Origin: Desulfoscipio geothermicus DSM 3669
Lineage (GTDB): Bacteria; Bacillota; Desulfotomaculia; Desulfotomaculales; Desulfallaceae
Assembly: GCF_900115975.1 (NCBI RefSeq)
Contig: NZ_FOYM01000027.1
Location: 1-52,845 of the forward strand
Direction of reading: 5' to 3'
DNA: 52,845 nt
Positions within the stretch are counted from its first letter, which is position 1, and every line of letters starts with the position of its first letter. The notes under the pieces are model-generated. The model was given only the letters and a program-made list of their open reading frames with translations, had not been told where the DNA came from and ran no database searches. Shown here in pieces: positions 17,169 to 24,785 of this stretch. A program made the position numbers and the translations under genes.

Positions 17169-17221
17169 TTGACTTGCAAAAGAAAATGCAGTATTTTGTT
17201 GTTAAATAAGAATGATTCCTT
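17169..17221 (+). promoter_or_regulatory. sigma-A promoter and Fur/Zur-like operator
   Basis: TTGACT at 17169-17174, a 17-bp spacer, and TATTTT at 17192-17197. Overlapping the expected start point is an imperfect 7-1-7 palindrome TAAGAAT-G-ATTCCTT (17207-17221; 5 of 7 pairs), the usual form of Fur-family operators. This would give autoregulation of the metal-uptake operon that follows. Confidence 0.6.
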
Positions 17222-17239
17222 TTTAGGAGGGGTCCTTTT

Positions 17240-17695
17240 TTGAAGCTGCAGGAGATTTTGGCCAAGTTAAAAGATTGCGGGTATAAAATAACTCCCCAGC
17301 GGCAGGAGATAGTCAGCTTGCTGATGAGGGAGAACAGGCATATGACGGTGGAAGATATTTATGGTAAAATAGCGGACCGCTACCCGAACCTGAGCCTGGA
17401 CACCGTATACCGGAACGTCGGAATACTGGAACGGCTGAACATACTGACCAAAAGCGATTTCGGCGACGGCAAGGGCAGGTATAGAATAAAAGAAAGTGAC
17501 GGGCACCGGCACCACCTGATTTGTCTGAAATGTGGTTGTTCCGAGGAAATGGATTTTTGTCCTTTGGATTATATCGACCACCGGGAGATAAAGGACAAAA
17601 ATTTCTCCATCAAAAAGCACAACTTTGAGATCTTCGGGTATTGCTCGGAGTGTGTTCAAAAGGAGGGGCAACCGGTTGCGGAAAGAAATAAATAA
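17240..17695 (+). CDS. zur: Fur-family metalloregulator, probably Zur
   Basis: A 151-residue Fur-type repressor. The winged-helix N-terminal domain (KITPQRQEIVSLLMRE, LSLDTVYRNVGILERLNIL) is followed by the metal-binding domain with GHRHHLICLKCG (His-rich site and first CxxC) and GYCSEC (second CxxC, structural zinc). It starts at TTG 17240 behind AGGAGGGG. Its end overlaps znuA, and znuC and znuB follow, which argues for zinc sensing (Zur) over iron or peroxide. The assignment by context is inference. A 7-1-7 operator candidate lies just upstream. Confidence 0.85.
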   Translation: MKLQEILAKLKDCGYKITPQRQEIVSLLMRENRHMTVEDIYGKIADRYPNLSLDTVYRNVGILERLNILTKSDFGDGKGRYRIKESDGHRHHLICLKCGCSEEMDFCPLDYIDHREIKDKNFSIKKHNFEIFGYCSECVQKEGQPVAERNK

Positions 17696-18668
17696 AATAA
17701 TATTATTGTTAAATATTATATTAATCAGTTTTCTAATCTCAGGTTGTTCCGGCGGCGTTGACAAACGGGACGGCAAAGCGCCCGGAGCATCTGAAGTGCT
17801 GGTCTGTACAACCATATACCCGCTGTATGATTTTGCCGCAAATATCTGCGGCGACCGGGCCCGGGTGGTTCAACTGGTCCCCGACGGGGTCGAGCCCCAT
17901 GATTGGGAACCGTCCCCCGGGGACATGGTTAATTTACAGCAGGCCGACGTATTTGTTTACAACGGCGCCGGGCTTGAAAGCTGGGTGGAAAAAACGCTGC
18001 GCAACCTGCCGGAAGGCGGCCCGGTGGTGATTGACAGCAGCAGGGGAATTGACCTGCTCACCGTAAACGGCGAAGCTGACATTGATGTGCACATGCATGA
18101 AAACGATGACCGGCACCTGCACAGCCAGGTCGTGGACCCGCATATCTGGCTGGACCCGGTGCATGCCCGGGTTATGGTGGATAATATACTGCAGGGTTTG
18201 CAGCAGGCTGACCCGGGTAACGCGGATTACTACCGGGACAATGCCCGGCGTTACCAGGCCCGGCTGAGTGAGCTGCACGAAAAGTTCTCCCAAACTCTGG
18301 CCGGCGCCCCGCAGCGCAAGTTTATCGTATCCCATGCCGCCTTCGGTTACCTGGCCAAACGGTATGGCCTGGAGCAGGTGCCCATCCGGGGAATTTCTCC
18401 GGCGGTCGAGCCCGGCCCGGCCCGTATGAAGGAAATAATCAACGTGGCACGTACCACCGGTGTAAGGTATATTTTCTTTGAAACCCTGGTCAGCCCGCGG
18501 GTTTCCGAAGTGATCGCCCGGGAAGTGGGAGCCCAAACGCTGGTGCTGAACCCGCTGGGCGGTATTACGCCCGAAGAAAAACAGGCCGGCAAGGATTACA
18601 TTTCCATAATGGAAGCCAATTTGCAAAATTTAGCTGTGGCCCTGGGGGTGCAGACTAATGATCATTGA
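17676..18668 (+). CDS. znuA: zinc ABC transporter substrate-binding lipoprotein
   Basis: A 330-residue cluster A-I metal-binding protein. Signal peptide and lipobox LISGC (Cys near residue 24) anchor it to the membrane. Metal-ligand motifs are GVEPHDWEP (His), VVDPHIWLDP (His), and FIVSHAAFGYLAKRYGL (His), with a C-terminal Asp/Glu region. A short His/Asp-rich loop (DVHMHENDDRHLH) is typical of zinc rather than manganese members. I start at TTG 17676 because AGGAGGGG lies 8 bases upstream and the signal peptide begins there. It overlaps the end of the Fur gene by 20 bp and znuC by 11 bp. Confidence 0.9.
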   Translation: MRKEINKIILLLNIILISFLISGCSGGVDKRDGKAPGASEVLVCTTIYPLYDFAANICGDRARVVQLVPDGVEPHDWEPSPGDMVNLQQADVFVYNGAGLESWVEKTLRNLPEGGPVVIDSSRGIDLLTVNGEADIDVHMHENDDRHLHSQVVDPHIWLDPVHARVMVDNILQGLQQADPGNADYYRDNARRYQARLSELHEKFSQTLAGAPQRKFIVSHAAFGYLAKRYGLEQVPIRGISPAVEPGPARMKEIINVARTTGVRYIFFETLVSPRVSEVIAREVGAQTLVLNPLGGITPEEKQAGKDYISIMEANLQNLAVALGVQTNDH

Positions 18669-19413
18669 TATTAATGACGTGCATTTTACCTATGGCTGTC
18701 ACCCCGTACTGGATGGTATCTCACTGCATGTGAGCGAGGGCGACGTGGTGGGAGTTACCGGTCCCAACGGGGCGGGGAAAAGCACCCTTGTGCATCTAAT
18801 TATGGGTTTAATGCGTCCCCAGGCCGGTTCCGTCAAGCTTTTCGGTGTGCCCGTGGAAAAATTCAGGGAGTGGCACCGTATTGGTTTTGTGGCCCAAAAA
18901 GCCACTTTGTTTAACAGCAGTTACCCGGCCACGGTATTCGAGGTGGTTTTGTCGGGCCGGGCCGGGCTGCGCGGAATTTTTCGTTTTTTTAACCGCGAGG
19001 ATAAGCGCTGCGCCGAAGAGGCCCTGGAGCGGGTCCATATACTGGAATACAGGAATACCCCCGTTTGCGATTTGTCCGGGGGACAGCAGCAAAGGGTGAT
19101 GATCGCCCGGGCCCTGGCGGTACGGCCCCGGGTTTTGATTATGGATGAACCCACCACCGGCGTGGATGCCGCTAACCTGGCCAGGTTAACCCGGCTGCTG
19201 GCGGAACTGCGCAATGACGGCGTTACCATGCTGCTGGTTTCCCACGAGCCGGAATGGCTGGCTTCACTGGCCAGCAAGCGGGTGTGCCTGGACCGTAAGA
19301 TCTGTTCGTGTAACTGCCGGGGGTACGCCAACGAGGTCCGGTGGGAGGACTGCATGGCCGGCCGGCGGGAAAAGTTGAGCCTGGGGCTGCGCGACGGCCT
19401 GGTTGGGGGGTAA
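18658..19413 (+). CDS. znuC: zinc ABC transporter ATP-binding protein
   Basis: A 251-residue ABC ATPase: Walker A GPNGAGKST, Q-loop VAQKA, signature LSGGQQQRV, Walker B VLIMDEP and H-loop SHE. It powers ZnuB at the inner face of the membrane. The C-terminal tail has a Cys cluster (CLDRKICSCNC and later C), unusual for the ATPase and possibly metal-binding. It starts inside the end of znuA (11 bp overlap) and its end abuts znuB, giving translational coupling across the operon. Confidence 0.92.
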   Translation: MIIDINDVHFTYGCHPVLDGISLHVSEGDVVGVTGPNGAGKSTLVHLIMGLMRPQAGSVKLFGVPVEKFREWHRIGFVAQKATLFNSSYPATVFEVVLSGRAGLRGIFRFFNREDKRCAEEALERVHILEYRNTPVCDLSGGQQQRVMIARALAVRPRVLIMDEPTTGVDAANLARLTRLLAELRNDGVTMLLVSHEPEWLASLASKRVCLDRKICSCNCRGYANEVRWEDCMAGRREKLSLGLRDGLVGG

Positions 19414-19414
19414 G

Positions 19415-20239
19415 TTGCATTTGGAAATATTTCACTACGATTTTATGCTGCGGGCACTGGGCGGCGGGCTGCTGGTGGGCATAATCTGCCCTGTCGTCGG
19501 GCTGTTTATTACCCTGCGGCGCATGTCCATGATCGCCGATGCGCTGTCCCATGTCTGTCTGTCCGGGGTGGCGGCGGGGCTTTTGTTGGGCACCCAGCCC
19601 GTGCTGGCGGCAGCGGCCTTTGCCCTGGGAGGCTCGCTGCTGATCGAAGGCTTGCGGGAAAAGTACAGGCATTACGCTGAATTGTCCATTGCCATTATCT
19701 TATCGGCCGGAGTGGCCCTGGCGGCGATACTGATCAGCCTGGGCAACGGCCTGGGTGGCGGGTTTATGAGTTACCTGTTCGGCAGCCTGGTGCTGATCAC
19801 CGTGGAAGATGTTTGGGTAATGGCAGCCATCGGTATACCGTTATTGCTATTGACGCTGTTGTTTATAAAGGAATTGTTTTGTATTACCTTTGACGAGGTA
19901 TCCGCCAGGGTAAGCGGCCTGCCGGTCAAGCTGATCAACACCGGGTTTACGGTGCTGACCGCTCTGACCATTGCCGTGGCCATGCGTATCGTTGGGATAT
20001 TGCTGGTCTCTTCCCTGATGATTTTGCCCGTGGCCGTGGCCATGCAACTGGCGCGGAGCTTTAAGGGTACTTTGCTGGTTGCCGTGGCTACCGGAGAAAT
20101 GGCCGTGCTGGCCGGTCTGTTGTTGTCTTTTTACCTGGATTTGCCGCCGGGCGGGACAATCGTTATGGCCCTGGTGCTGGCGCTGGTAATGGTGCTGGTG
20201 GTGGCGCCCCGCCGTTATACAGCACGCGCCGGCGCTTAG
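19415..20239 (+). CDS. znuB: zinc ABC transporter permease
   Basis: A 274-residue ABC-3 family permease with about 8 membrane segments. Family marks are YDFMLRALGGGLLVGIICPVVGLFITLRRMSMIADALSHV near the N terminus, and LLVSSLMILPVAVAMQLARS later. The start could be TTG 19415 or TTG 19421, both after a G-run at the end of znuC; the frame opens further upstream at 19403 but that would place the ribosome site inside. It is the last gene of the zur-znuACB operon. A dispersed repeat follows. Confidence 0.9.
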   Translation: MHLEIFHYDFMLRALGGGLLVGIICPVVGLFITLRRMSMIADALSHVCLSGVAAGLLLGTQPVLAAAAFALGGSLLIEGLREKYRHYAELSIAIILSAGVALAAILISLGNGLGGGFMSYLFGSLVLITVEDVWVMAAIGIPLLLLTLLFIKELFCITFDEVSARVSGLPVKLINTGFTVLTALTIAVAMRIVGILLVSSLMILPVAVAMQLARSFKGTLLVAVATGEMAVLAGLLLSFYLDLPPGGTIVMALVLALVMVLVVAPRRYTARAGA

Positions 20240-20252
20240 ATTCACCGGTGGA

Positions 20253-20320
20253 TCGGGCCGCCGCCCGTAAAAGATATGCTGTTCAGGCAGCGACGGAGGT
20301 GCTGTAATTTGGCGCATAAC
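20253..20320. repeat. dispersed repeat, copy B, forming the Nudix gene leader
   Basis: This is the counterpart of 14553-14620. Here it carries the ribosome site (CGGAGGTG) and the first codons (TTG GCG CAT AAC) of the Nudix gene. It contains GC-rich arms (GCCGCCGCCCG and CGACGG) able to pair. Confidence 0.6.
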
Positions 20321-20845
20321 AGAAAACAGCGATTTTTCTTTTGTCCCAAATGCGGGGGGAAACTTTACTATTGTGATAATCACGGACAACCCCGGTTGAC
20401 TTGTGCTTCCTGTACTTATATTTTTTTTGAGAACCCGGTGGCCGGTGTGGCAGCCATTGTATTAAACGATAAAAAACAAATCCTGCTGGGCCGCAGAAAA
20501 AACGGCAATTACGCCGGGTTGTGGTGTATACCCTGCGGTTTCGTGGAATACGATGAGGATGTGTATCATGCAGTCAGGCGGGAGTTCAAGGAGGAAACCA
20601 ATCTGGATATAGAAGTTGTGCGGGTTTACACGGTGCAATCCAACTTCCACGACCCGGAGTGTCATACTGTGGGCATCTGGTTCCTGGCCCGGGTAACCGG
20701 CGGGGAACTGCTCGCCGGGGATGACCTGGCGGAAGCGGGCTATTTTAACCTGGATAATATCCCACCGCTTGCTTTTCCAACTGATCGCGTTATAATTAAT
20801 AAATTGTTTGAGGAATTATATATTAATGAAAAAAAAGAATATTGA
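20309..20845 (+). CDS. Nudix hydrolase with N-terminal zinc ribbon
   Basis: A 178-residue protein. It has a zinc ribbon first (CPKCGGKLYYCDN...LTCASC), then a Nudix domain. The Nudix box is G-F-V-E-Y-D-E-D...A-V-R-R-E-F-K-E-E-T (GX5EX7REXXEEXG, with N in place of the final G: EETNL). The layout matches NudC/YjaD-like or ADP-ribose-type pyrophosphatases that clear nucleotide derivatives; the substrate is not clear. I start at TTG 20309, 8 bases after GGAGGTG, not at the more upstream ATG 20276, which lies inside the dispersed repeat. Confidence 0.85.
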   Translation: MAHNRKQRFFFCPKCGGKLYYCDNHGQPRLTCASCTYIFFENPVAGVAAIVLNDKKQILLGRRKNGNYAGLWCIPCGFVEYDEDVYHAVRREFKEETNLDIEVVRVYTVQSNFHDPECHTVGIWFLARVTGGELLAGDDLAEAGYFNLDNIPPLAFPTDRVIINKLFEELYINEKKEY

Positions 20846-20870
20846 CAACCGGTGGAATATATATTAACAT
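20842..20870 (+). promoter_or_regulatory. strong sigma-A promoter
   Basis: TTGACA (20842-20847), a 17-bp spacer, and TAACAT (20865-20870). The TTGACA overlaps the stop codon of the Nudix gene. Confidence 0.7.
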
Positions 20871-20876
20871 GTTCCC

Positions 20877-20982
20877 TGACAATTAAAAGTAAAGCGGAGC
20901 TAAGCAAGTCCAGGTGAGTTGAGAACAGACGACTCGGAGATTTGGGGTGAGAACCAGCTTTTTTGTGCTGGTTTTTTTTATT
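20877..20982 (+). ncRNA. candidate small RNA or leader ending in a terminator
   Basis: About 105 nt lie between the promoter at 20842 and a strong intrinsic terminator (AACCAGC / GCTGGTT, 20952-20973, then T's). Upstream of the terminator, GAGTTG / CGACTC closes an 8-base loop, extended by CCAGGT / ATTTGG. No ORF with a ribosome site is inside. It could be a stand-alone sRNA or an attenuator for pabABC; an inserted repeat (20994-21236) now separates it from pabA. No T-box core (AGGGTGGNACC) is seen. Confidence 0.5.
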
Positions 20983-20993
20983 TTATTATAGAG

Positions 20994-21236
20994 GATGTTC
21001 GAAAAGTCCGCGCGAGATCCACTTCGAATTTCACTTTGATTAAAACCCTTGCCATATTTATGGCAAGCGCTAAGGATCAAAGTATGGGAATGCGCGCGCT
21101 AAGGGAACTGAATAATGCGCGCATTCCCAACTGCGTTGGCTCGGCTTTTGCGGTGCTCACGTATTATATATACGCTCCGCTCCTCAAAGCCTTCGCCGCC
21201 TTGAACTTCTCGTGTCTATCGTGCTCCTTTTCGAAC
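20994..21236. repeat. structured repeat with covarying hairpins, copy 1
   Basis: Outer inverted repeat GTTCGAAAAG (20997-21006) / CTTTTCGAAC (21227-21236). Inside is an 82-nt core (21048-21129) with hairpin 1, CTTGCCAT-ATTT-ATGGCAAG, and hairpin 2, a 13-bp stem TGGGAATGCGCGC / GCGCGCATTCCCA around the loop GCTAAGGGAACTGAATAAT. The same core, with changed but still paired bases, is at 41629-41710. The first 17 bases (GATGTTCGAAAAGTCCG) recur at 33889. Confidence 0.8.
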
Positions 21237-21260
21237 ACTTACTTAAAGAGGGTGAGACAT

Positions 21261-21851
21261 GTGATTTTACTGATTGACAATTATGATTCATTTGTCTTCA
21301 ACCTTTACCAGTACCTGTCCGAACTGGGCAGGGAAGTGGTTGTCCATCGCAACGACAGAATAACGGTGACGGAAATAACGGAAATGGAACCGGAATGCAT
21401 TGTCCTTTCTCCGGGGCCGTGCACCCCGGACGAAGCCGGCATATCGTTGGAGGCAGTCAGGCGCTTGGCAGGAGTGTTTCCCATTTTCGGGGTATGCCTG
21501 GGGCATCAAACCATCGGCCAGGCTTTCGGCGGTAAAGTGGTACGGGCCAAAAGGTTGATGCACGGTAAAACATCACGGATTTTTCATGACGGAAAAAGTA
21601 TTTACACAGGCCTGCCCAACCCCCTGCAGGTGGCGCGTTATCATTCGCTGATCCTGGAACAGGAAGCCCTGCCCGGTTGTCTTGAGGTAACCGCCCGTAC
21701 TGCCCGGGGGGAAATCATGGGGGTGCGGCACCGGCACCTGGCGGTGGAGGGAGTGCAATTTCATCCCGAATCAATTCTGACCGTCCACGGCAAAAAAATG
21801 CTGACCAATTATTTGCAAATCATTCAAAGGGGGATGAGGAATGCCGGTTAA
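21261..21851 (+). CDS. pabA: aminodeoxychorismate/anthranilate synthase glutaminase subunit
   Basis: A 196-residue class I glutamine amidotransferase. It has the N-terminal LLIDNYDSFVFNL, the oxyanion strand LSPGPCTPDEAG, the nucleophile elbow FGVCLGHQ (Cys), and the C-terminal catalytic VQFHPES (His, Glu). It supplies ammonia to PabB for 4-amino-4-deoxychorismate. The open frame runs far upstream through the repeat, but the conserved start and GAGGGTGAG site place the start at GTG 21261. It overlaps pabB by 11 bp. A role in tryptophan synthesis as well (amphibolic TrpG) cannot be excluded. Confidence 0.92.
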   Translation: MILLIDNYDSFVFNLYQYLSELGREVVVHRNDRITVTEITEMEPECIVLSPGPCTPDEAGISLEAVRRLAGVFPIFGVCLGHQTIGQAFGGKVVRAKRLMHGKTSRIFHDGKSIYTGLPNPLQVARYHSLILEQEALPGCLEVTARTARGEIMGVRHRHLAVEGVQFHPESILTVHGKKMLTNYLQIIQRGMRNAG

Positions 21852-23271
21852 ATTGCCCCTGTACCGAAAACCGGCTGCCCGGGAAAGCGCACCGGAAATA
21901 TTCGAGCGTTTAAAAAATTTACCTTATCCCTTTTTGCTGGATACCGGTATGCTGGTTAACGACCTGGGCCACCATTCGTTTGCCGGTGCGGACCCTTTTC
22001 TGGTTATGAGCAGCAAAGGACGGCAAATTACACTGTGGGAGGGTGGCAGGTCGACAACCTTCAGCGGTTCGCCGATGGCCGAGTTGAAAAAATTGCTGGC
22101 CCGGTACGCCATGCCGCCCGAAAACGGCCTTTTCCCATTTAACGGCGGGGCGGTGGGGTACTTCAGCTATGATTTGGGGAGACTTTTTGAAAAAATTCCG
22201 GAACAGGCCCTTGATGATCTCGGTACGCCCGACATTTGGCTGGGTTTCTACGACACCGTGGTGGCCGTGGATGTCAGAACGAACGAAGCAACTGTTATAT
22301 CCACCGGGCTGCCTGAGCGGGGAGATGCTGCACTGGAGCGGGCCAACCGGCGTTTGCGGGAAGTGGAAGAATTATTGCGCCAAGATTCGCCCCGTTCCGA
22401 GCGAAAAAATATTAGATGGCTTGAAGGTTCTCCGCCCTTGACGTCCAATTTTACGCCAGAAGAATACCGGAACATGGTAAAACGGGCCATTGAATATATT
22501 GCCGCCGGTGATATTTTCCAGGTCAACCTGACGCAGCGGTTTTCCGTGCCGCAACGTGTTAAAGCTTGGGAATTATACAAAAAGTTGCGAACCATTAATC
22601 CCGCCCCGTTTGCTGCTTTTTTGTCCTGTGACGGCATGGAAATACTGTCCGCATCACCCGAGCGCTTTTTAAAGGTGGTAGGGGACAGGGTGGAAACATG
22701 TCCCATCAAAGGTACCAGGCCCCGGGGTCGGACACCCGAAGAAGACGATCGCTTGCGCCGGGAATTGTGGGAAAGCGAAAAAGACCGGGCCGAACTGATG
22801 ATGATTGTCGATTTGGAACGCAACGATTTAGGCCGGGTTTGCGAAATAGGTTCGGTGAAAGTGCCGGAACTTTTTCGCCTGGAGAAATACGCCACTGTAT
22901 TTCACCTGGTATCCACGGTGGAGGGGCGTTTGCTGCCGGGCAAGGATATTACCGACCTGCTGGCCGCTTCTTTTCCCGGAGGGTCCATAACCGGGGCGCC
23001 GAAAATAAGAGCCATGGAAATCATTGAGGAAATGGAACCGGTGCGTCGCGGGGTTTATACAGGTTCAATCGGCTATATCGGTTTTGACGGGCGGGTGGAT
23101 CTCAACATAGTTATTCGTACCATTCTGGCCGCCGGGGGGAATATGTATTTCCAGGTGGGTGGCGGCATTACCGCCGATTCGGACCCGCACAAGGAGTACG
23201 TGGAGACCCTGGACAAGGCCAGGGCGCTGGCCAGGGCGTTGGGGTTGGAAAAAAGCGAATTTGGTTTTTAG
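21841..23271 (+). CDS. pabB: aminodeoxychorismate synthase component I
   Basis: A 476-residue chorismate-binding enzyme. It makes 4-amino-4-deoxychorismate from chorismate with PabA. The N-terminal domain (LPYPFLLDTGM) is followed by the catalytic domain with AAGDIFQVNLTQRF, CPIKGTRPRG, and SFPGGSITGAPKIRAMEIIEE. PIKGT, with Lys in place of the Ala of TrpE (PIAGT), marks it as PabB rather than anthranilate synthase. Length is normal. It is coupled to pabA, and pabC follows 17 bp later. Confidence 0.93.
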   Translation: MPVKLPLYRKPAARESAPEIFERLKNLPYPFLLDTGMLVNDLGHHSFAGADPFLVMSSKGRQITLWEGGRSTTFSGSPMAELKKLLARYAMPPENGLFPFNGGAVGYFSYDLGRLFEKIPEQALDDLGTPDIWLGFYDTVVAVDVRTNEATVISTGLPERGDAALERANRRLREVEELLRQDSPRSERKNIRWLEGSPPLTSNFTPEEYRNMVKRAIEYIAAGDIFQVNLTQRFSVPQRVKAWELYKKLRTINPAPFAAFLSCDGMEILSASPERFLKVVGDRVETCPIKGTRPRGRTPEEDDRLRRELWESEKDRAELMMIVDLERNDLGRVCEIGSVKVPELFRLEKYATVFHLVSTVEGRLLPGKDITDLLAASFPGGSITGAPKIRAMEIIEEMEPVRRGVYTGSIGYIGFDGRVDLNIVIRTILAAGGNMYFQVGGGITADSDPHKEYVETLDKARALARALGLEKSEFGF

Positions 23272-23288
23272 CCAAAGGGGGGCTGGTT

Positions 23289-24125
23289 TTGCGAACATAT
23301 TATATGCTTAACGGTGAACCTGTTTCACCTGAACGGTTACAAATCAATGCCCTGGACAGGGGGTTTCTATATGGCTACAGCCTTTTTGAGACAATGCTCG
23401 TCAGAGAAGGCAAACCGGTATTTTTACAAGCCCATGTGGAAAGGCTGCTTTTATCAGCCGCCGACCTGGGTATCGTACTGCCGGTAACCGGTGACGGGCT
23501 GGCGGCAATTTGCCGTGACGCGTTACGGTGCTCAGGGGTTGGCAGCGGCGTGTTGCGTTTGACTGCTACGGCGGGGCCGGATAACGGCAATGCCGGTTCG
23601 GTGGTGCTGGCAGTGCGGGAAGGGGTGCCATACCGGCCACAGCAATATGAAAAGGGGATTGCTGTACTGGAGCTTGACTTCCCCCGGAATGAAAAATCCC
23701 CGCTGGTCAGGCATAAAACGGCAAACTACCTGGAAAACTTGTTGGGGCGACGTAAAGCAAGGAGCATGGGCTGTGACGAGGGAATTTTTTTAAATACACG
23801 GGGACGGGTGGCGGAAGGTACGGCCAGTAATATTTTTATTGTTATTAACGGCGAGATATGGACGCCGCCGGTGGAGGCGGGTTTGTTACCCGGCATTATT
23901 CGCCGCCTGGTTATTGATTATTCCTCCCAAACAGGTCTGTGCTGCCAAGAAAAAAACATAACCCGTGATGAACTGGCCTGCGCCGGTGAATGCTTTGTTA
24001 CCAATTCTCTGATGGGTGTAATGCCTGTCACTGAACTGAACGGTTTACCAGTGGGCACGGGGGTACCCGGTCCGGTTACACTGAAAGTTGCAGACCTGTA
24101 CAATAAATTAATTAAAGCAACATAA
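23289..24125 (+). CDS. pabC: 4-amino-4-deoxychorismate lyase (class IV PLP)
   Basis: A 278-residue class IV aminotransferase-fold protein. It converts aminodeoxychorismate to 4-aminobenzoate and pyruvate, for folate. DRGFLYGYSLFETM near the N terminus, the PLP Lys in RHKTANYLENLLGRRKA, EGTASNIFIV and PVEAGLLPGIIRRLV are family marks. It starts at TTG 23289 behind AAGGGGGGC. As the third gene of pabABC its role as PabC is better supported than a branched-chain or D-amino-acid transaminase. A terminator follows. Confidence 0.9.
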   Translation: MRTYYMLNGEPVSPERLQINALDRGFLYGYSLFETMLVREGKPVFLQAHVERLLLSAADLGIVLPVTGDGLAAICRDALRCSGVGSGVLRLTATAGPDNGNAGSVVLAVREGVPYRPQQYEKGIAVLELDFPRNEKSPLVRHKTANYLENLLGRRKARSMGCDEGIFLNTRGRVAEGTASNIFIVINGEIWTPPVEAGLLPGIIRRLVIDYSSQTGLCCQEKNITRDELACAGECFVTNSLMGVMPVTELNGLPVGTGVPGPVTLKVADLYNKLIKAT

Positions 24126-24137
24126 CCTTAATAAAAA

Positions 24138-24175
24138 GATAGAAACCCAGCCTGAAACCAGGATGGGTTTCTATC
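24138..24175. terminator. bidirectional terminator
   Basis: GATAGAAACCCA / TGGGTTTCTATC stem between convergent pabC (+) and the first YjcZ-like gene (-). T-rich DNA follows on the minus strand. Confidence 0.75.
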
Positions 24176-24200
24176 GCATAGACATTTGCGTTAACTTTAG

Positions 24201-24311
24201 CTATTTTTCCGCACTGTAAGCGCCGCCATAGCCAAAGAAACCAATGCCAAACACCAACAGGATCAGAATCAGGAAAAGGATGAAGCTTCCGTCAAAAAAG
24301 GTTCCAGGCAT
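24201..24311 (-). CDS. YjcZ-like sporulation micro-protein 1, 36 aa
   Basis: A 36-residue protein, MPGTFFDGSFILFLILIL then LVFGIGFFGYGGAYSAEK. It has the form of the YjcZ-family sporulation micro-proteins (PF09680 type): short polar start, one hydrophobic span, Phe/Gly/Tyr end. AGGGA lies before the ATG. It lies downstream of the second paralogue on the same strand with no obvious promoter of its own, so the two are probably co-transcribed. Function unknown; family members are linked to spore assembly. Confidence 0.8.
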   Translation of the reverse strand: MPGTFFDGSFILFLILILLVFGIGFFGYGGAYSAEK

Positions 24312-24414
24312 TTTAATCCCTCCTTATTTAACATGAACCTAACCTTATTGGATGGTAGGCAATAAAAAGTATTTAGGAATTGTTAATTTTTTTAACAAGG
24401 GTGTAATTTTTTTG

Positions 24415-24546
24415 TTACTTACTACAAACACCGCCGTATCCAAAGAAACCCATACCAAACACCAACAGGATCAAAATCAGGAAGAGGATAAAACTTCCGT
24501 CAAAGTTGGTGTAGCCCGGTACAGATACTCCGCCGCCGTAACCCAT
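24415..24546 (-). CDS. YjcZ-like sporulation micro-protein 2, 43 aa
   Basis: A 43-residue paralogue with a longer N terminus (MGYGGGVSVPGYTNFDGSF), then the shared FILFLILILLVFGMGFFGYGG core and the end VCSK. A GGAGGG site precedes the ATG. A sigma-K-like promoter is present at 24579-24609, about 33 bp upstream of the start codon. It carries a unique Cys near the C terminus. Confidence 0.8.
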   Translation of the reverse strand: MGYGGGVSVPGYTNFDGSFILFLILILLVFGMGFFGYGGVCSK

Positions 24547-24578
24547 CTATATATCCCTCCTTTTTTGAATTTGTAATT

Positions 24579-24609
24579 TATAGTATTCAGCCGGAGTAGG
24601 AGATGTTAC
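24579..24609 (-). promoter_or_regulatory. sigma-K-like promoter of YjcZ-like gene 2
   Basis: On the minus strand, GTAACA, 16 bp, then AATACTATA. It matches AC-N17-CATANNNTA of sigma-K except for A in the first -10 position. The same 31-nt layout recurs at 25321, 25738, 30921 and 31308. Confidence 0.65.
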
Positions 24610-24732
24610 CATATACGGGAATTCATTATAAGATTTTTAAATCTAAATAGCACAAGTTTGGGATTGTATATTAATCAGGGATAAAACAGCGGCGTTATGG
24701 GAGAAACACTAAGAAAAAAAATGAAAGTTCTT

Positions 24733-24762
24733 GTAACAAAATTCCTTTAAGCTAATATTATG
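24733..24762 (+). promoter_or_regulatory. sigma-K-like promoter of the Gly/Pro/Tyr-rich gene
   Basis: GTAACA (24733-24738), 15 bp, AATATTATG (24754-24762). It is one base shorter than the minus-strand copies and lies 24 bp before the start codon. Confidence 0.5.
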
Positions 24763-24785
24763 GTAACAAAAAAGGAGTGATTCTG

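Noticed and set aside
20877-20982. T-box or THF riboswitch before pabA
   Set aside because: The T-box core AGGGTGGNACC and the folate-riboswitch core are absent; only a generic leader with a terminator can be stated.
20919-21260. N-terminal extension of PabA by 114 residues
   Set aside because: The extension crosses a terminator and a palindromic repeat, and the conserved PabA start with its own ribosome site is at 21261.
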